Shown here: positions 1 to 8,460 of the stretch, one piece after another
Position numbering within the stretch: position 1 is the first letter of the stretch
How the letters are laid out: each line of letters starts with the position of its first letter
NCBI GenBank assembly: GCA_013812485.1
Contig: JACCTJ010000142.1
Coordinates: 1 to 12,116, forward strand
Origin: Thermoleophilaceae bacterium
Lineage (GTDB): Bacteria; Actinomycetota; Thermoleophilia; Solirubrobacterales; Thermoleophilaceae
Direction of reading: 5' to 3'
DNA length: 12,116 bases
Made by a program: the position numbers and the translations under genes
The notes under the pieces: model-generated
The model's database searches: none
Told to the model about the DNA's origin: nothing
Seen by the model: the letters and a program-made list of their open reading frames with translations, nothing else

Positions 1-393
1 CATGCTGCCGAGCTGCGGCGACAGGCACGCGAGTCACGCGAGGTTGCTGTCGGTGAGCCACTCATCAGCTCTGACTCGATCAAGCGAGGTCTTCAGGCTC
101 TCAGCCAGGAACGGGTCGAGGACACTCTCCTAGCGGAAGCCGGTGACTACGCATCGACGATTGAGCGCTTCCGTGGCGGCAAGGCAGAGCACAATGAGGA
201 GTCGCTAGCCACCCTCCTCGAGGTCGCAGTGGGGGAGGTCCGAACGGTCGTCACGCCTCTGGTCGAGCTCGGCTTCCTAGAGAAGGCGGGCGAGAGCTAC
301 AAGGTGCCGATGCTCTACCGAGAAGGTCTGTCGATAACTCAGGGCAAGGCCTTCGCGTCGGACGGGCAAGACGAGACCGCCGACGAGTCGTAG
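1..393 (+). CDS. Partial CDS (5' end off window): C-terminal 130 residues of an unidentified protein
   Basis: An open frame runs from base 1 to a TAG at 391-393 and encodes 130 residues with no start in view, so the N-terminal part lies outside the window. The first half is charged and helical (LRRQARESREVA, ERVEDTLLAEAGDYASTIERF). The second half, about residues 78-117, looks like a winged-helix-type domain (TPLVELGFLEKAGESYKVP, then LYREGLSITQGKAF), followed by a short acidic tail. This ending resembles the C-termini of some large bacterial P-loop ATPases (the Sll1717-like group), but I see no catalytic motif and give no function. By hand count about 35 of 130 codons end in A or T, far more than in the purine genes to the right. 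Together with the tRNA fragment at 538-581 this suggests cargo of an integrated element. It is convergent with purH. Confidence 0.6.
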   Translation, partial: HAAELRRQARESREVAVGEPLISSDSIKRGLQALSQERVEDTLLAEAGDYASTIERFRGGKAEHNEESLATLLEVAVGEVRTVVTPLVELGFLEKAGESYKVPMLYREGLSITQGKAFASDGQDETADES

Positions 394-414
394 GACAGCG
401 CGCGAGCGGCCGGG

Positions 415-445
415 TACCTGGTCCCCGGCGACCGGGGACCAGGTA
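415..445. repeat. Perfect 14-bp inverted repeat (hairpin) in the convergent intergenic region
   Basis: The arms 415-428 (TACCTGGTCCCCGG) and 432-445 are exact reverse complements separated by a 3-base loop (CGA). It begins 21 bases after the stop of the partial plus-strand gene and lies about 185 bases past the purH stop. It could act as a bidirectional transcription barrier, but neither side is followed by a T tract, so it is not a classical intrinsic terminator. CGGGGACCA occurs at 433-441 (within the right arm) and again at 447-455, and AAACCGAGG is repeated at 455-463 and 465-473. Such repeats could also be recombinase or accessory-protein arm sites near an attachment junction. Confidence 0.55.
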
Positions 446-537
446 ACGGGGACCAAACCGAGGAAAACCGAGGCGAACGGGGGGAAGCGAAGAGCCCACC
501 GCAGAGCGGGAAAGTCCCAGCAAAACGGCCCCTACCC

Positions 538-581
538 GACTCTTAATCCGCGCGGCGAAGGTTCGAGTCCTTCCGGGGGCA
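538..581 (+). other. 3' fragment of tRNA-Lys(CUU): attachment-site remnant
   Basis: The bases read as the 3' part of a tRNA. The anticodon loop CTCTTAA is at 540-546 with anticodon CTT, the 3' anticodon strand is 547-551, and a 5-base variable loop is 552-556. The T arm is GAAGG/CCTTC at 557-561 and 569-573, five perfect pairs around the loop TTCGAGT. The 3' acceptor strand CGGGGGC is 574-580 with discriminator A at 581. CCA is not encoded. Upstream there is no D arm and no complementary GCCCCCG strand, and the 5' anticodon strand pairs poorly, so it cannot be a working tRNA gene. It is best read as the displaced half of an integration target. Confidence 0.75.
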
Positions 582-629
582 TCGGCTCGCACGGCCTGGG
601 CGCCGGTCGCGCCGCCGCCCGCTCGCCGC

Positions 630-2276
630 TCAGTGGCGGAAGTGCCGCCGAGCGGTCACCACCATGGCCACCCCGGCGCGGTCGCACGCCTCGATGACCT
701 CGGTGTCGCGCTGCGAGCCGCCCGGCTGGACGATGCACCGCACCCCGGCCTCGATGGCGACCTCGGGCCCGTCGGCGAAGGGGAAGAAGGCGTCGGAGGC
801 CATGACGCCGCCCGACAGCGCGACACCGCCCTTCTCGACGGCTAGCCGGACGGAGTCGACGCGGCTCATCTGCCCCGCCCCGATCCCCACCGTGGCCATG
901 TCTTTGGCCAGCACGATCGCGTTCGAGCGCACGTGCTTGCACACCTTCCAGGCGAACAAGAGGTCGTCCCACTCCTCATCGGTCGGCCCGCGCTCGGTGA
1001 CGACCTCCATGTCCTCCCGCGACTCCGGAGACTCGTCGCGGTCCTGGACGAGCAGGCCGCCGCGCACGCGCCGCATCTCGTGGTCGGTGTCGGGCCAGCC
1101 GCGGCGTTCGGCGTCGCGCATAATCCGCAGGTTCTCCTTCTGCTGAAGGAGCTCGCAGGCGTCCTCGTCGTAGTCGGGCGCGAAGACCATCTCGACGAAC
1201 ATCCCGCTCAGCTGCTCGGCGAGCTCGTGATCGACGGAGCGGTTGACGCAGACGACGCCCCCGAACGCGCTCGTCGGGTCGGTGGCGAGCGCGCGCTCAA
1301 AGGCCTCGCGCGGGCTGTCGGCTACGGCGCACCCGCAGGGGTTGTTGTGCTTGACGATCGCCGCGGCCGGACCTTCGAACTCGCCGACCAGCCGGCGCAC
1401 GGCGTCGAGGTCGAGCAGGTTGTTGAACGACAGCTCGCGGCCGTGGAGCTTCGAGACCATCGAGAGCAGGTGCGTGCGGGCGCCGGCCTGGGCGTAGTAG
1501 GCGGCGCGCTGGTGCGGGTTCTCGCCGTAGGAGAGGTCGAGGATCTTCTCGTAGGCGCGCACGTAGAGGGCCGGGAAGTCCTGCTCGCGCTCGGAGAACC
1601 AGCGCGCCACCGCGGCGTCGTAGCGAGCGGTGAGCGAGAACGCCTCGAGGGCGAGCGCCTGCCGGGTCTGGGCCGAGATCCGGCAGCCAAGGGTATGCAG
1701 CTCCTCGAGCACCGCGTCGTAGCTCTCCGGCTTGACCACGGAGGCCACGAAGGCGTGGTTCTTGGCCGCGGCGCGGATGATGGTCGGGCCGCCGATGTCG
1801 ATGTCCTCGATCACCTCGGCGTCGCTGGCGCCGCGGCGATTCGCGGTGCTCTCGAAGGGATACAGGTTCACGCACACGAGGTCGATCGGCTCGATCGCGT
1901 GCTCGTCGAGCGTGGCGGAATGCGCCGGATCGGAGCGCACCGCGAGCAGGCCGGCGTGGATGCGCGGGTTGAGCGTCTTGACGCGGCCGTCGAGTATCTC
2001 GGGGAAGCCGGTCAGGTCCTCGACGGCCCGGCTCTCGATGCCGGCGTCGGCGAGCTTGCGGGCGGTCCCGCCGGTGGAGATGAGCTCGACGCCGAGGTCG
2101 GCCAGCCCGCGGGCGAAGTCGACGAGGCCGCGCTTGTCCGAGACGCTGATGAGCGCCCGGCGCACGCGGACCTCGGCGGGCGGATTGAGCGGCGGAGCGC
2201 TGGCGGGAGCGCACGCCCCGGGCTCGCGCTCTGCGCCGTCGGTTGCGGTGCCCGTGCCCTGCTCAGTGCTCGCCAT
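630..2276 (-). CDS. purH: Bifunctional purine biosynthesis protein PurH (AICAR formyltransferase / IMP cyclohydrolase)
   Basis: This cytosolic enzyme catalyses the last two steps to IMP: formylation of AICAR with 10-formyl-THF, then cyclisation of FAICAR. The 548-residue product has an MGS-like cyclohydrolase domain at about 38-180 (ALISVSDKRGLVDFA, STGGTARKL, DGRVKTLNPRIHAGLL). The formyltransferase domain follows from about 185 to the end, with LSYGENPHQ (248-256), GRELSFNN (279-286) and KHNNPCG (K309, H310). The C-terminus ends in the usual TARRHFRH. It is slightly longer than many homologues because of a low-complexity leader of about 35 residues. The ATG at 2276 is supported by a good Shine-Dalgarno, GAGGAAGGG, at 2281-2289. 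It overlaps the end of purN by 14 bases in another frame and is the last gene of the cluster. Confidence 0.98.
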   Translation of the reverse strand: MASTEQGTGTATDGAEREPGACAPASAPPLNPPAEVRVRRALISVSDKRGLVDFARGLADLGVELISTGGTARKLADAGIESRAVEDLTGFPEILDGRVKTLNPRIHAGLLAVRSDPAHSATLDEHAIEPIDLVCVNLYPFESTANRRGASDAEVIEDIDIGGPTIIRAAAKNHAFVASVVKPESYDAVLEELHTLGCRISAQTRQALALEAFSLTARYDAAVARWFSEREQDFPALYVRAYEKILDLSYGENPHQRAAYYAQAGARTHLLSMVSKLHGRELSFNNLLDLDAVRRLVGEFEGPAAAIVKHNNPCGCAVADSPREAFERALATDPTSAFGGVVCVNRSVDHELAEQLSGMFVEMVFAPDYDEDACELLQQKENLRIMRDAERRGWPDTDHEMRRVRGGLLVQDRDESPESREDMEVVTERGPTDEEWDDLLFAWKVCKHVRSNAIVLAKDMATVGIGAGQMSRVDSVRLAVEKGGVALSGGVMASDAFFPFADGPEVAIEAGVRCIVQPGGSQRDTEVIEACDRAGVAMVVTARRHFRH

Positions 2277-2907
2277 GTCGCCCTTCCTCGATCACGATCC
2301 TCCGCCGGTTGCCCGACTCTGCCCGCTCTTCGCGCAAAGCGCCGCGGGCGATCATTCGGATGGCCTCGGGCAGGAGCCGATGCTCGACGGCGTGGATCCT
2401 CTGCTCGACGCGCGTGATGTCGGGAGCATACGGAAGGTCGAACGCCTCCTGCAGCAGGATCGGGCCGGTGTCGATCCCCTCGTCCACGAAGTGGACGGTC
2501 ACGCCCGTCACCCGCACGCCGTATTCGAGCGCCTGCTCGATCGCCCGCACGCCCGGAAAGGCGGGCAGGAGCGACGGATGCACGTTAATCATGAGGCCCT
2601 CGAAGCGGCGGATGAAGCCGGCGCTGAGGAGCTCCATGAAGCCTGCGAGCACGATCAGGTCGACCTCGTGGCCGGCGAGGAACTCGGCCAGGGCCTGGTC
2701 GCGCGCGGCCCGGGTCTCGTATTCGTCCGCCGGGTAGACACCGGTCTCCACGCCCGCGGCCTGCGCGCGCGCGAGCCCTTTCGCCTCGGCGCGGTTGGCG
2801 GCCACGCAGACGACCTCGATCCCGTCGCGCCCGTGCACCGAGTCGAGGATGGCCTGGAGGTTCGTGCCCGCCCCCGACACGAGCACTCCGAGCCGGAAGG
2901 GCCTCAC
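2263..2907 (-). CDS. purN: Phosphoribosylglycinamide formyltransferase (GAR transformylase, 10-formyl-THF dependent)
   Basis: It transfers the formyl group of 10-formyl-THF to GAR, the third step of purine synthesis, in the cytosol. The 214-residue product is full length for PurN. It shows the phosphate-binding start LGVLVSGAGTNLQAIL (6-21), the catalytic INVHPSLLP with N108 and H110, and VHFVDEGIDTGPIL with D146. I chose the GTG at 2907 because homology begins right there (VRPFRLGVLVSG) and because its GTGA overlaps the TGA of recQ (2904-2906). The frame stays open further upstream, but that part is antisense-like arginine-rich shadow of recQ. Its end overlaps purH by 14 bases. Coupling to recQ means expression probably depends on translation of the helicase. 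Confidence 0.97.
   Translation of the reverse strand: MRPFRLGVLVSGAGTNLQAILDSVHGRDGIEVVCVAANRAEAKGLARAQAAGVETGVYPADEYETRAARDQALAEFLAGHEVDLIVLAGFMELLSAGFIRRFEGLMINVHPSLLPAFPGVRAIEQALEYGVRVTGVTVHFVDEGIDTGPILLQEAFDLPYAPDITRVEQRIHAVEHRLLPEAIRMIARGALREERAESGNRRRIVIEEGRHGEH
2281..2289 (-). promoter_or_regulatory. Ribosome binding site of purH
   Basis: On the minus strand GAGGAAGGG is followed by CGAC and the ATG at 2276. It is the clearest Shine-Dalgarno in the cluster. It lies inside the last codons of purN, so it supports this start and allows purH to be initiated independently of purN termination. Confidence 0.7.
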
Positions 2908-4670
2908 CCCGCCCGGGCGAGCGGTGCCTTGAGCACGGGATAAGCGCCGCCGCTCGTCGCCAGGCGGCCCTCGCCGATCAGCTCGTCGATGCGAGCGAGG
3001 ATGTCGGCTCGGCGGCGACGGGCCGAGGTCGCGTACGCCGGCAGCCCGTCGTAGGAGTTGCGCTCGATCTTCTTGGTCCGCGCGCCGTGGAGGATCTCGG
3101 CGCAGGTCGTCCGGCCCACCGAGGGCTTGGCGGCCCGCGCGACCGAGATGATCGCGTCGTCGAGTTCGCCGACCGCGACCGGATCGGGCGGAGCGGCGAC
3201 CCGAACGAGGCCGCTGTCGCAACCGTCGCAGCAGTCGCCCTCGGCGCTCGGCTGCGCGTGGTCGCCGAAGTGGCGAAGGATGGCCCGGCGCCGGCAGGAC
3301 CCCGTCTCGACGTAGCCCCAGATTTCGCGGTACTGGCGCCACCGCGCGCGCGTGCCCTCAGCCGCCAGGGCGTGGCACTGGGCGGCCGCCCGGCGATCGA
3401 AGGGCCGGGCCATTCGCCCGGCCACGCGATCGGGTGGCGAGGGTGCCGGCTCGATCACCCCGGCGCGAGCGAGATGCCCGAGCAGCGCCCGGAGGCCGTC
3501 AGCCTTCACTCCGAGGCTGCGACCGAGCTCGTCCGCGGCGGCGCTGTAAAGGCCCTCGAGATCGACCGCGGCGTCGGTCAGCAGACCCGCGAGCCGTCCC
3601 GGCAGCCGCTCGTCGAGCTCGTCGCGGCGGATGAAGTGGACGTGCAGGGCCTTGTCGCGGTTCTCGGCGAGCAGCAGCGCGCGCGAGAGTCGCCCGTCGC
3701 GGCCGGCACGACCGGCCTCCTGGTAGTAGGCCTCGAGCGAGGCGGGCACGCTGGCGTGGATGACCGTGCGCACGTTCGGCTTGTCGACACCCATGCCAAA
3801 GGCGTTCGTGGCCACGACGACGCGAACCTCGTCGGCCAGGAAGGATCTCTGTACTCCGGCGCGCCGCTCGCGCTCCAGGCCGGCGTGATACGGCAGGACC
3901 TTCTCGCCCAGGGCTCCGGCGAGCTCCTGCGCCAGCTCCTCGCAACCCGCGCGCGTGCCGGCGTAGACGATGGCCGGCAGCGCGTCCTCGCGCGAGAGCT
4001 CGGCGATGATCATCCGCGACTTCTCGTGACCTCCGGGCCGGGCGACCGCGAACGACAGGTTGGGCCGGTCGAAGCCGGTGGCCACGCGCGCGGGCTCGCG
4101 CAGTCCGAGCCGCGCTTCGATGTCGACCGCGACCCGCGCCGTGGCGGTCGCCGTCGAGGCGAGGATCGACCGGGCGCCGAGGTAGCGCGCAGCGTCGGCG
4201 AGGCGGAAGTAGTCGGGACGGAAGTCGTGGCCCCACTGGGAGACGCAATGGGCCTCGTCGACCACGAACAGGCCGACGCTGGCCTCGCGGATCCCCGCCA
4301 CGAAGCGCGGCGAGGAGAAGCGCTCGGGCGCGACGTAGAGCAGGCGCAGGTCGCCCGCCGTGGCGCGGGCGAGCGCGGACTCGTTCGCGCCCGCCTCCTG
4401 CTGCGAGTTGATCAGGGCGACCTGCTCGCGGAAGCCGCGCGCGGCGAGGGCCTCGACCTGGTCCTGCATGAGCGAGACGAGCGGTGAGACGACGATCGTC
4501 AGGTCCTCGCCCATGAGACCGGGAAGCTGGTAGCAGAGCGACTTGCCCGAGCCCGTGGGCATGACCACGAGCGCGTCGCGCCCGGCCAGGGCGGCCTCGC
4601 AGGCCTCGCGCTGGCCGGCACGAAAGGCGGAGAAACCGAAGTTCTCGAGCAGGGCTGCATCGAGGTCCAT
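2904..4670 (-). CDS. recQ: RecQ-family ATP-dependent DNA helicase
   Basis: This is a 3'-5' superfamily 2 helicase for recombination and fork repair. The 588 residues hold Walker A PTGSGKS (38-44), DEAH box (138-141), the aromatic-rich loop SQWGHDFRPDY (144-154), ASTATAT (171-177) and the RecQ block YYQEAGRAGRDG (315-326). A cysteine cluster (C459, C480, C481, C484) fits the zinc site. The end (about 500-580, EILHGARTKKIE, DGLPAYA) resembles an RQC winged helix; no HRDC domain is present. About 80 residues lie between the helicase core and the zinc site beyond what E. coli RecQ has, with a winged-helix-like look, so this may be a RecQ paralogue rather than the strict orthologue. It follows purF after a 119-base gap and shares GTGA with purN. 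It has no evident role in purine synthesis. Confidence 0.95.
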   Translation of the reverse strand: MDLDAALLENFGFSAFRAGQREACEAALAGRDALVVMPTGSGKSLCYQLPGLMGEDLTIVVSPLVSLMQDQVEALAARGFREQVALINSQQEAGANESALARATAGDLRLLYVAPERFSSPRFVAGIREASVGLFVVDEAHCVSQWGHDFRPDYFRLADAARYLGARSILASTATATARVAVDIEARLGLREPARVATGFDRPNLSFAVARPGGHEKSRMIIAELSREDALPAIVYAGTRAGCEELAQELAGALGEKVLPYHAGLERERRAGVQRSFLADEVRVVVATNAFGMGVDKPNVRTVIHASVPASLEAYYQEAGRAGRDGRLSRALLLAENRDKALHVHFIRRDELDERLPGRLAGLLTDAAVDLEGLYSAAADELGRSLGVKADGLRALLGHLARAGVIEPAPSPPDRVAGRMARPFDRRAAAQCHALAAEGTRARWRQYREIWGYVETGSCRRRAILRHFGDHAQPSAEGDCCDGCDSGLVRVAAPPDPVAVGELDDAIISVARAAKPSVGRTTCAEILHGARTKKIERNSYDGLPAYATSARRRRADILARIDELIGEGRLATSGGAYPVLKAPLARAG

Positions 4671-4676
4671 GAGGCC

Positions 4677-4682
4677 ACCCTA
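4677..4682 (-). promoter_or_regulatory. Candidate -10 element of a leaderless promoter for recQ-purN-purH
   Basis: TAGGGT on the minus strand is followed by exactly six bases (GGCCTC) and the recQ ATG at 4670. This is the TAnnnT-N6-start layout of leaderless actinobacterial transcripts. There is no TTGACA-like -35 and no TGn extension. The 119-base gap after purF has only two tiny hairpins with TCG loops (CGGCT/AGCCG and CGCT/AGCG) and nothing else I recognise, which makes an internal promoter reasonable. Confidence 0.35.
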
Positions 4683-4789
4683 CCGGCGCCCGCGGCGGCC
4701 GGAGAGGCCTCCGCGGCCTTCTTCACGTCCTCGTCACGCTCGAAGCGAGGTTGTCGATCGCCGGCTCGAAGCCGTTCCCAGGAAATAGC

Positions 4790-6226
4790 TCAGACCGGCG
4801 TGACCGCCAGCTCCTCGAGCGCGTACTTGCCGTTCGCCGCGCCCGTGCGCACGAGCGGGTAGTCGCCAGTGAAGCACGCGTCGCAATGCGTCGCGCGCTC
4901 GACCCCGACGGCCTCGTAGACCCCCTCGAGCGACAGGTAGGCGAGCGAGTCGCAGCCGAGCTCGGCCGCCACCTCCTCGACGGTGCGCTCGTGGGCGATC
5001 ATCTCCTGCGGCGTCGACATGTCGATGCCGTAATGGCACGGGTGGCGGATCGCCGGCGCCGAGATGCGCAGGTGGATCTCGGTGGCGCCCGCGCCGCGCA
5101 GCATCCCCACGATCTGGCGCGTCGTGTTGCCGCGCACGATCGAGTCGTCGACCACGACGACGCGTTGGCCGCCGACCACCTCGGGTAGCGGGTTGAACTT
5201 CATCCGCAACCCGTGCTTGCGCAGCTCCTGGCCGGGTTGGATGAACGTGCGGGCCACGTAGCGGTTCTTGATCAGCCCGTCGTCGCGCGGGATGCCGGAG
5301 GCGAGCGAGTAGCCCGCGGCGGCCGGGTTTCCGGAGTCGGGCACGGCCACCACGACATCGGCCTCGACCGGCGCCTCGCGCGCGAGCATCTCCCCCATGC
5401 GCCGGCGGGCGACCTGCGTGCGCACACCCTCGAGCACGGAGTCGGGCCGCGCGAAGTAGATGTGCTCGAAAACGCAGAAGGCGCGGCGCTCGGAGTGGGC
5501 GACCTGGCGCGTCTCGAGCCCGCGGTCCGACAGCGAGACCATCTCGCCGGGCGCGACCTCGCGCATCAGCTCGGCGCCGATGATGTCGAAGGCGCAGCTC
5601 TCGGAGGCCACGCAAAAGCGATCGCCTAGGCGCCCTAGCGACAGTGGACGCAGGCCCAGCGGATCGCGAAAGGCGACGACGGCGTCGCGGGTCATGACCA
5701 CGGTCGAGAGTGCGCCCTCGAGCCGCGGCACGACGTCGGCCACCGCGTCCTCGACGGTCTCGGCCTCGTGGGTCGAGATCAGCGCGGCGATCAGCTCGGA
5801 GTCGGAGGTCGAGCGCAGCTGCACGCCGTTCTCACGCAGCTCGTCGTGGAGCTCGACCGCGTTGATCAGGTTGCCGTTGTGGGCGAGGGCGAGCTCACGG
5901 TGGTCGGAGCGGTAGATCGGCTGGGCGTTCTCCCACGCCGAGGAGCCTGTGGTCGAGTAGCGCACGTGGCCGAGGGCCATGTCGCCGCCGAGCGCGCGCA
6001 GCTTGGTCTCGTCGAAGACCTGCGAGACGAGGCCGAGGTCGCGCAGGGTCATGATGTGACGGGACTCGCAGGTGGCGATCCCGGCCGACTCCTGACCGCG
6101 GTGCTGGAGCGCAAAGAGGGCGAAGTAGGCGAGGCGCGCGACCTCGGAGCCGGGCGCGTGTATGCCGAAGACGCCGCACTCGTCGCGCGGCCCGTCCCGC
6201 TCGGGAATCGAATCCTCGGGGCTCAT
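4790..6226 (-). CDS. purF: Amidophosphoribosyltransferase (glutamine PRPP amidotransferase)
   Basis: It catalyses the committed first step, PRPP + glutamine to 5-phosphoribosylamine. The 478 residues begin with a 16-residue propeptide before C17 in DECGVFGI, the nucleophile exposed by self-cleavage in this class. Then come the N-terminal glutaminase domain ([11 protein letters not shown] 41-51, HNGNL 116-120) and a phosphoribosyltransferase domain with the PRPP loop [13 protein letters not shown] (357-369). C251, C397, C448 and C451 match the four ligands of the [4Fe-4S] cluster known from the Bacillus subtilis-type enzyme, so this is probably the oxygen-sensitive iron-sulfur form. The ATG at 6226 overlaps the purL stop (ATGA, 6223-6226) and has no visible Shine-Dalgarno, which points to translational coupling. 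In many bacteria purM follows; here recQ does. Confidence 0.98.
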   Translation of the reverse strand: MSPEDSIPERDGPRDECGVFGIHAPGSEVARLAYFALFALQHRGQESAGIATCESRHIMTLRDLGLVSQVFDETKLRALGGDMALGHVRYSTTGSSAWENAQPIYRSDHRELALAHNGNLINAVELHDELRENGVQLRSTSDSELIAALISTHEAETVEDAVADVVPRLEGALSTVVMTRDAVVAFRDPLGLRPLSLGRLGDRFCVASESCAFDIIGAELMREVAPGEMVSLSDRGLETRQVAHSERRAFCVFEHIYFARPDSVLEGVRTQVARRRMGEMLAREAPVEADVVVAVPDSGNPAAAGYSLASGIPRDDGLIKNRYVARTFIQPGQELRKHGLRMKFNPLPEVVGGQRVVVVDDSIVRGNTTRQIVGMLRGAGATEIHLRISAPAIRHPCHYGIDMSTPQEMIAHERTVEEVAAELGCDSLAYLSLEGVYEAVGVERATHCDACFTGDYPLVRTGAANGKYALEELAVTPV

Positions 6227-8460
6227 GAGAAGTGGTCCGCGACGCCGTGTTCGAAGGCCTCTCTGGCGGCGGCGACCTCGATCGCGAGTCTAGCGGTGGT
6301 GCCGGTCTGGATGGCCAGATGTTCGCCCCCGGTCTCGCCGAGGATGAGGGCGGTGTCAGGCGTGAGGCTCGCGACGAGCTGCTCGACGGAGCCGCGCGGT
6401 CCTGCGGCCACGATGCCGCCGGGGCCCTCGCCGAAGAGCGCCGCCTCGAGCGCGCCCGCCTCGTCGTCGCTCTCGCCGAGACGGGCGACGAGCGCGGCGA
6501 GGTCGACGCGCGCACCGATTCCTCGGGCCAGACACGACTCCGCGAGCGCGCAGGCGAGGCCGCCGTCGGAGACATCGTGAGCGGTGGCCAGCTCACCGGC
6601 GCGCACGGCCGTGCGGGCCGTGGCGAGCGCGCGCGTGTGGGCCTCGAGGTCGAGCTTCGGCAGGCTCTCGGCCATCTCACCACGAAGCGCCTCGAGCTCC
6701 GACCCGGCGAGGGCGGGACGGAACGGGCCGAGCAGGACGATCGCGTGGCCGTCCTCGACGAAGCCCGCCTCCGGCAGGGAGCCGGGATCGGGCACGCGCC
6801 CGACCATGCCGACGACCGGCGTGGGGTAGATCGGCCCGCCGCCGCCCTCGTTGTAGAGCGACACGTTGCCGCCGACCACCGGAACACCGAGCGCCCGGCA
6901 GGCGTCAGCCAGCCCGGCGACCGCCTGCTCGAGCTGCCAGGCGATGTGGGGCTTCTCGGGGTTGCCGAAGTTGAGGCAGTTGGTCAGGCCGAGCGGCTCG
7001 GCGCCGACGCAGGCCAGGTTGCGTGCGCACTCGAGCACGGCCTCGACCGCCCCGACGTAGGGATCGCAGGCCACGCGCCGCCCGTTGCCGTCGATAGACA
7101 CCGCGATGGCGCCGCTCGCGCCGTCGTGGGCGAGGTGCAGGACGGCGGCGTCGGCGGAGCCCGGACGGCGCACCGTGCGAGAGCCGACCAACCCGTCGTA
7201 CTGCTCGTAGGCCCAGCGCTTCGAGGCGATGTTCTCGGAGCGCAGCAGGGCGATCAGCGTGTCGGCCGGGTCGGCGCACTCGTCGAGCCGCGCCCGCGGC
7301 GCGGCGTAGACCGACTCGCTAGGGCGCTCGGGCGCGAGGTCGTAGAGCGGGCAGTCGTCGACGAGCGCCTCGACGGGCATGTCGCCAACCGGCTCGCCCT
7401 GCTCGAGCACGCGCAGCCGGCCGGTGTCGGTGACCGCGCCGATCGCCGTGCAGCGCACGTCCCACTCCTCGCAGACCGCGCGCACCGCCTCGAGCCGTCC
7501 GGGCTCGACCACGCACAGCATCCGCTCCTGCGACTCCGAGACCATCACCTCGAAGGCCTCCATGCCCGGCTCACGGCGCGGCACCCGCGCGACGTCGAGA
7601 TCGATCCCGACCCCGCCCTTGGAGGCCATCTCCGACGCGCTCGAGCTCAGCCCGGCCGCGCCGAGATCCTGAAGCGACTCGAGCAGCTCACGATCGAGCA
7701 GCTCGAGGCAGCACTCGAGCACCTTCTTCTCCTCGAACGGGTCGCCGATCTGCACGCTCGGGCGCTTCGACGCGCTCTCCTCGCCGAGCTCGGCGCTTGC
7801 GAGCACGGAGGCGCCGCCGATCCCGTCACGGCCGGTAAGGGCTCCGAGCAGAACCACCAGGTTCCCCACCCCGGCCGCCGCGCTGCGGACGAGCCGCTCC
7901 CGCGGGGCGATCCCCACGCACATCGCGTTGACGAGGCAGTTGTGTTCATAAGGCTCCCCGAAGAGGATCTCTCCCCCCACCGTGGCGACGCCGATCGAGT
8001 TCCCGTAGTGGCCGATGCCTGCGACCGCGCCGTTCATGAGGTAGCGCGAGCGCGACGAGTCGAGCGGGCCGAAGCGCAGCGAGTCGAGCACGGCGATCGG
8101 CCGCGCCCCGATCGCGAACACGTCGCGGAGGATGCCCCCGACGCCGGTCGCCGCCCCCTGGAAGGGCTCGACCGCACTCGGATGGTTGTGCGACTCGACC
8201 TTGAAGGCGACCGCGAGCCCGTCGCCCACGTCGACCGCGCCCGCGTTCTCGCCTGGCCCCATGACCACGTGCTCGCCCTCGGTCGGGAGTCGCCCCAGTA
8301 GCTTGCGCGAGTGCTTGTAGCCGCAGTGCTCCGACCACATGAGCGAGAAGACCGCGAGCTCAACGTCGTTGGGCTCACGGCCGAGGCGGTCGACGATGCG
8401 CTCGTACTCGGAGTCGGTCAGCCCGAGAGCGCGGTGGCGGGCATTGGCGGCCGACGTCAT
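6223..8460 (-). CDS. purL: Phosphoribosylformylglycinamidine synthase, large subunit PurL
   Basis: With PurQ and PurS it converts FGAR, glutamine and ATP to FGAM. This is the small-type PurL (745 residues, no glutaminase domain), which explains the separate purQ and purS. Visible motifs are [10 protein letters not shown] (42-51, with the conserved histidines H45 and H50), [19 protein letters not shown] (88-106), the [10 protein letters not shown] loop, and HDVSDGGL in the C-terminal repeat. I chose the ATG at 8460: [19 protein letters not shown] aligns with family N-termini and ATGA overlaps the stop of the VapC-like gene (8457-8459). The frame continues open to 8811, but the added residues are low-complexity shadow of vapC. 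The purF ATG overlaps its stop. Its direct coupling to a toxin gene instead of purQ is unusual. Confidence 0.98.
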   Translation of the reverse strand: MTSAANARHRALGLTDSEYERIVDRLGREPNDVELAVFSLMWSEHCGYKHSRKLLGRLPTEGEHVVMGPGENAGAVDVGDGLAVAFKVESHNHPSAVEPFQGAATGVGGILRDVFAIGARPIAVLDSLRFGPLDSSRSRYLMNGAVAGIGHYGNSIGVATVGGEILFGEPYEHNCLVNAMCVGIAPRERLVRSAAAGVGNLVVLLGALTGRDGIGGASVLASAELGEESASKRPSVQIGDPFEEKKVLECCLELLDRELLESLQDLGAAGLSSSASEMASKGGVGIDLDVARVPRREPGMEAFEVMVSESQERMLCVVEPGRLEAVRAVCEEWDVRCTAIGAVTDTGRLRVLEQGEPVGDMPVEALVDDCPLYDLAPERPSESVYAAPRARLDECADPADTLIALLRSENIASKRWAYEQYDGLVGSRTVRRPGSADAAVLHLAHDGASGAIAVSIDGNGRRVACDPYVGAVEAVLECARNLACVGAEPLGLTNCLNFGNPEKPHIAWQLEQAVAGLADACRALGVPVVGGNVSLYNEGGGGPIYPTPVVGMVGRVPDPGSLPEAGFVEDGHAIVLLGPFRPALAGSELEALRGEMAESLPKLDLEAHTRALATARTAVRAGELATAHDVSDGGLACALAESCLARGIGARVDLAALVARLGESDDEAGALEAALFGEGPGGIVAAGPRGSVEQLVASLTPDTALILGETGGEHLAIQTGTTARLAIEVAAAREAFEHGVADHFS

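Larger units (their letters stand above)
1..537. mobile_element. Inferred terminal part of an element integrated at a tRNA-Lys gene
   Basis: This stretch is bounded on the right by an orphan 3' portion of tRNA-Lys. Integration by a tyrosine recombinase into the 3' end of a tRNA gene normally regenerates a full tRNA at one junction and leaves a displaced 3' fragment at the other, with the chromosome continuing beyond the acceptor end. Here the acceptor end points right, toward purH, so the element should be the DNA to the left. The lower third-position GC of the partial gene agrees. No integrase or other element gene is visible in the window, so its size and type are unknown. Confidence 0.45.

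Noticed and set aside
498-581. Complete functional tRNA-Lys gene
   Set aside because: No D arm and no 5' acceptor strand GCCCCCG are present in the 40-odd bases upstream, and the 5' anticodon strand pairs poorly.
251-592. Minus-strand ORF of 113 residues over the left intergenic region
   Set aside because: Arginine- and proline-rich composition, overlaps the convergent partial gene, the hairpin and the tRNA fragment, and has no recognisable domain.
582-629. Intrinsic terminator directly after purH
   Set aside because: Only a weak 5-bp stem (GGCGC/GCGCC) without a T tract is visible on the minus strand, not enough to call a terminator.
532-972. Minus-strand ORF beginning MPPEGLEPSPRG
   Set aside because: The PEGLEPS-type start is the familiar spurious translation of the antisense of a tRNA 3' end (here 538-581), and the rest is antisense-like shadow of purH with arginine/glycine-rich composition.
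933-2417. Long plus-strand ORF opposite purH, and similar plus-strand ORFs opposite recQ, purF and purL
   Set aside because: High-GC genes leave open antisense frames; these show no domain and their codon pattern is the mirror of the real genes.
2908-3342. N-terminal extension of the purN frame into recQ
   Set aside because: The residues are a frame-shifted shadow of the RecQ C-terminus; PurN homology starts at the GTG at 2907.
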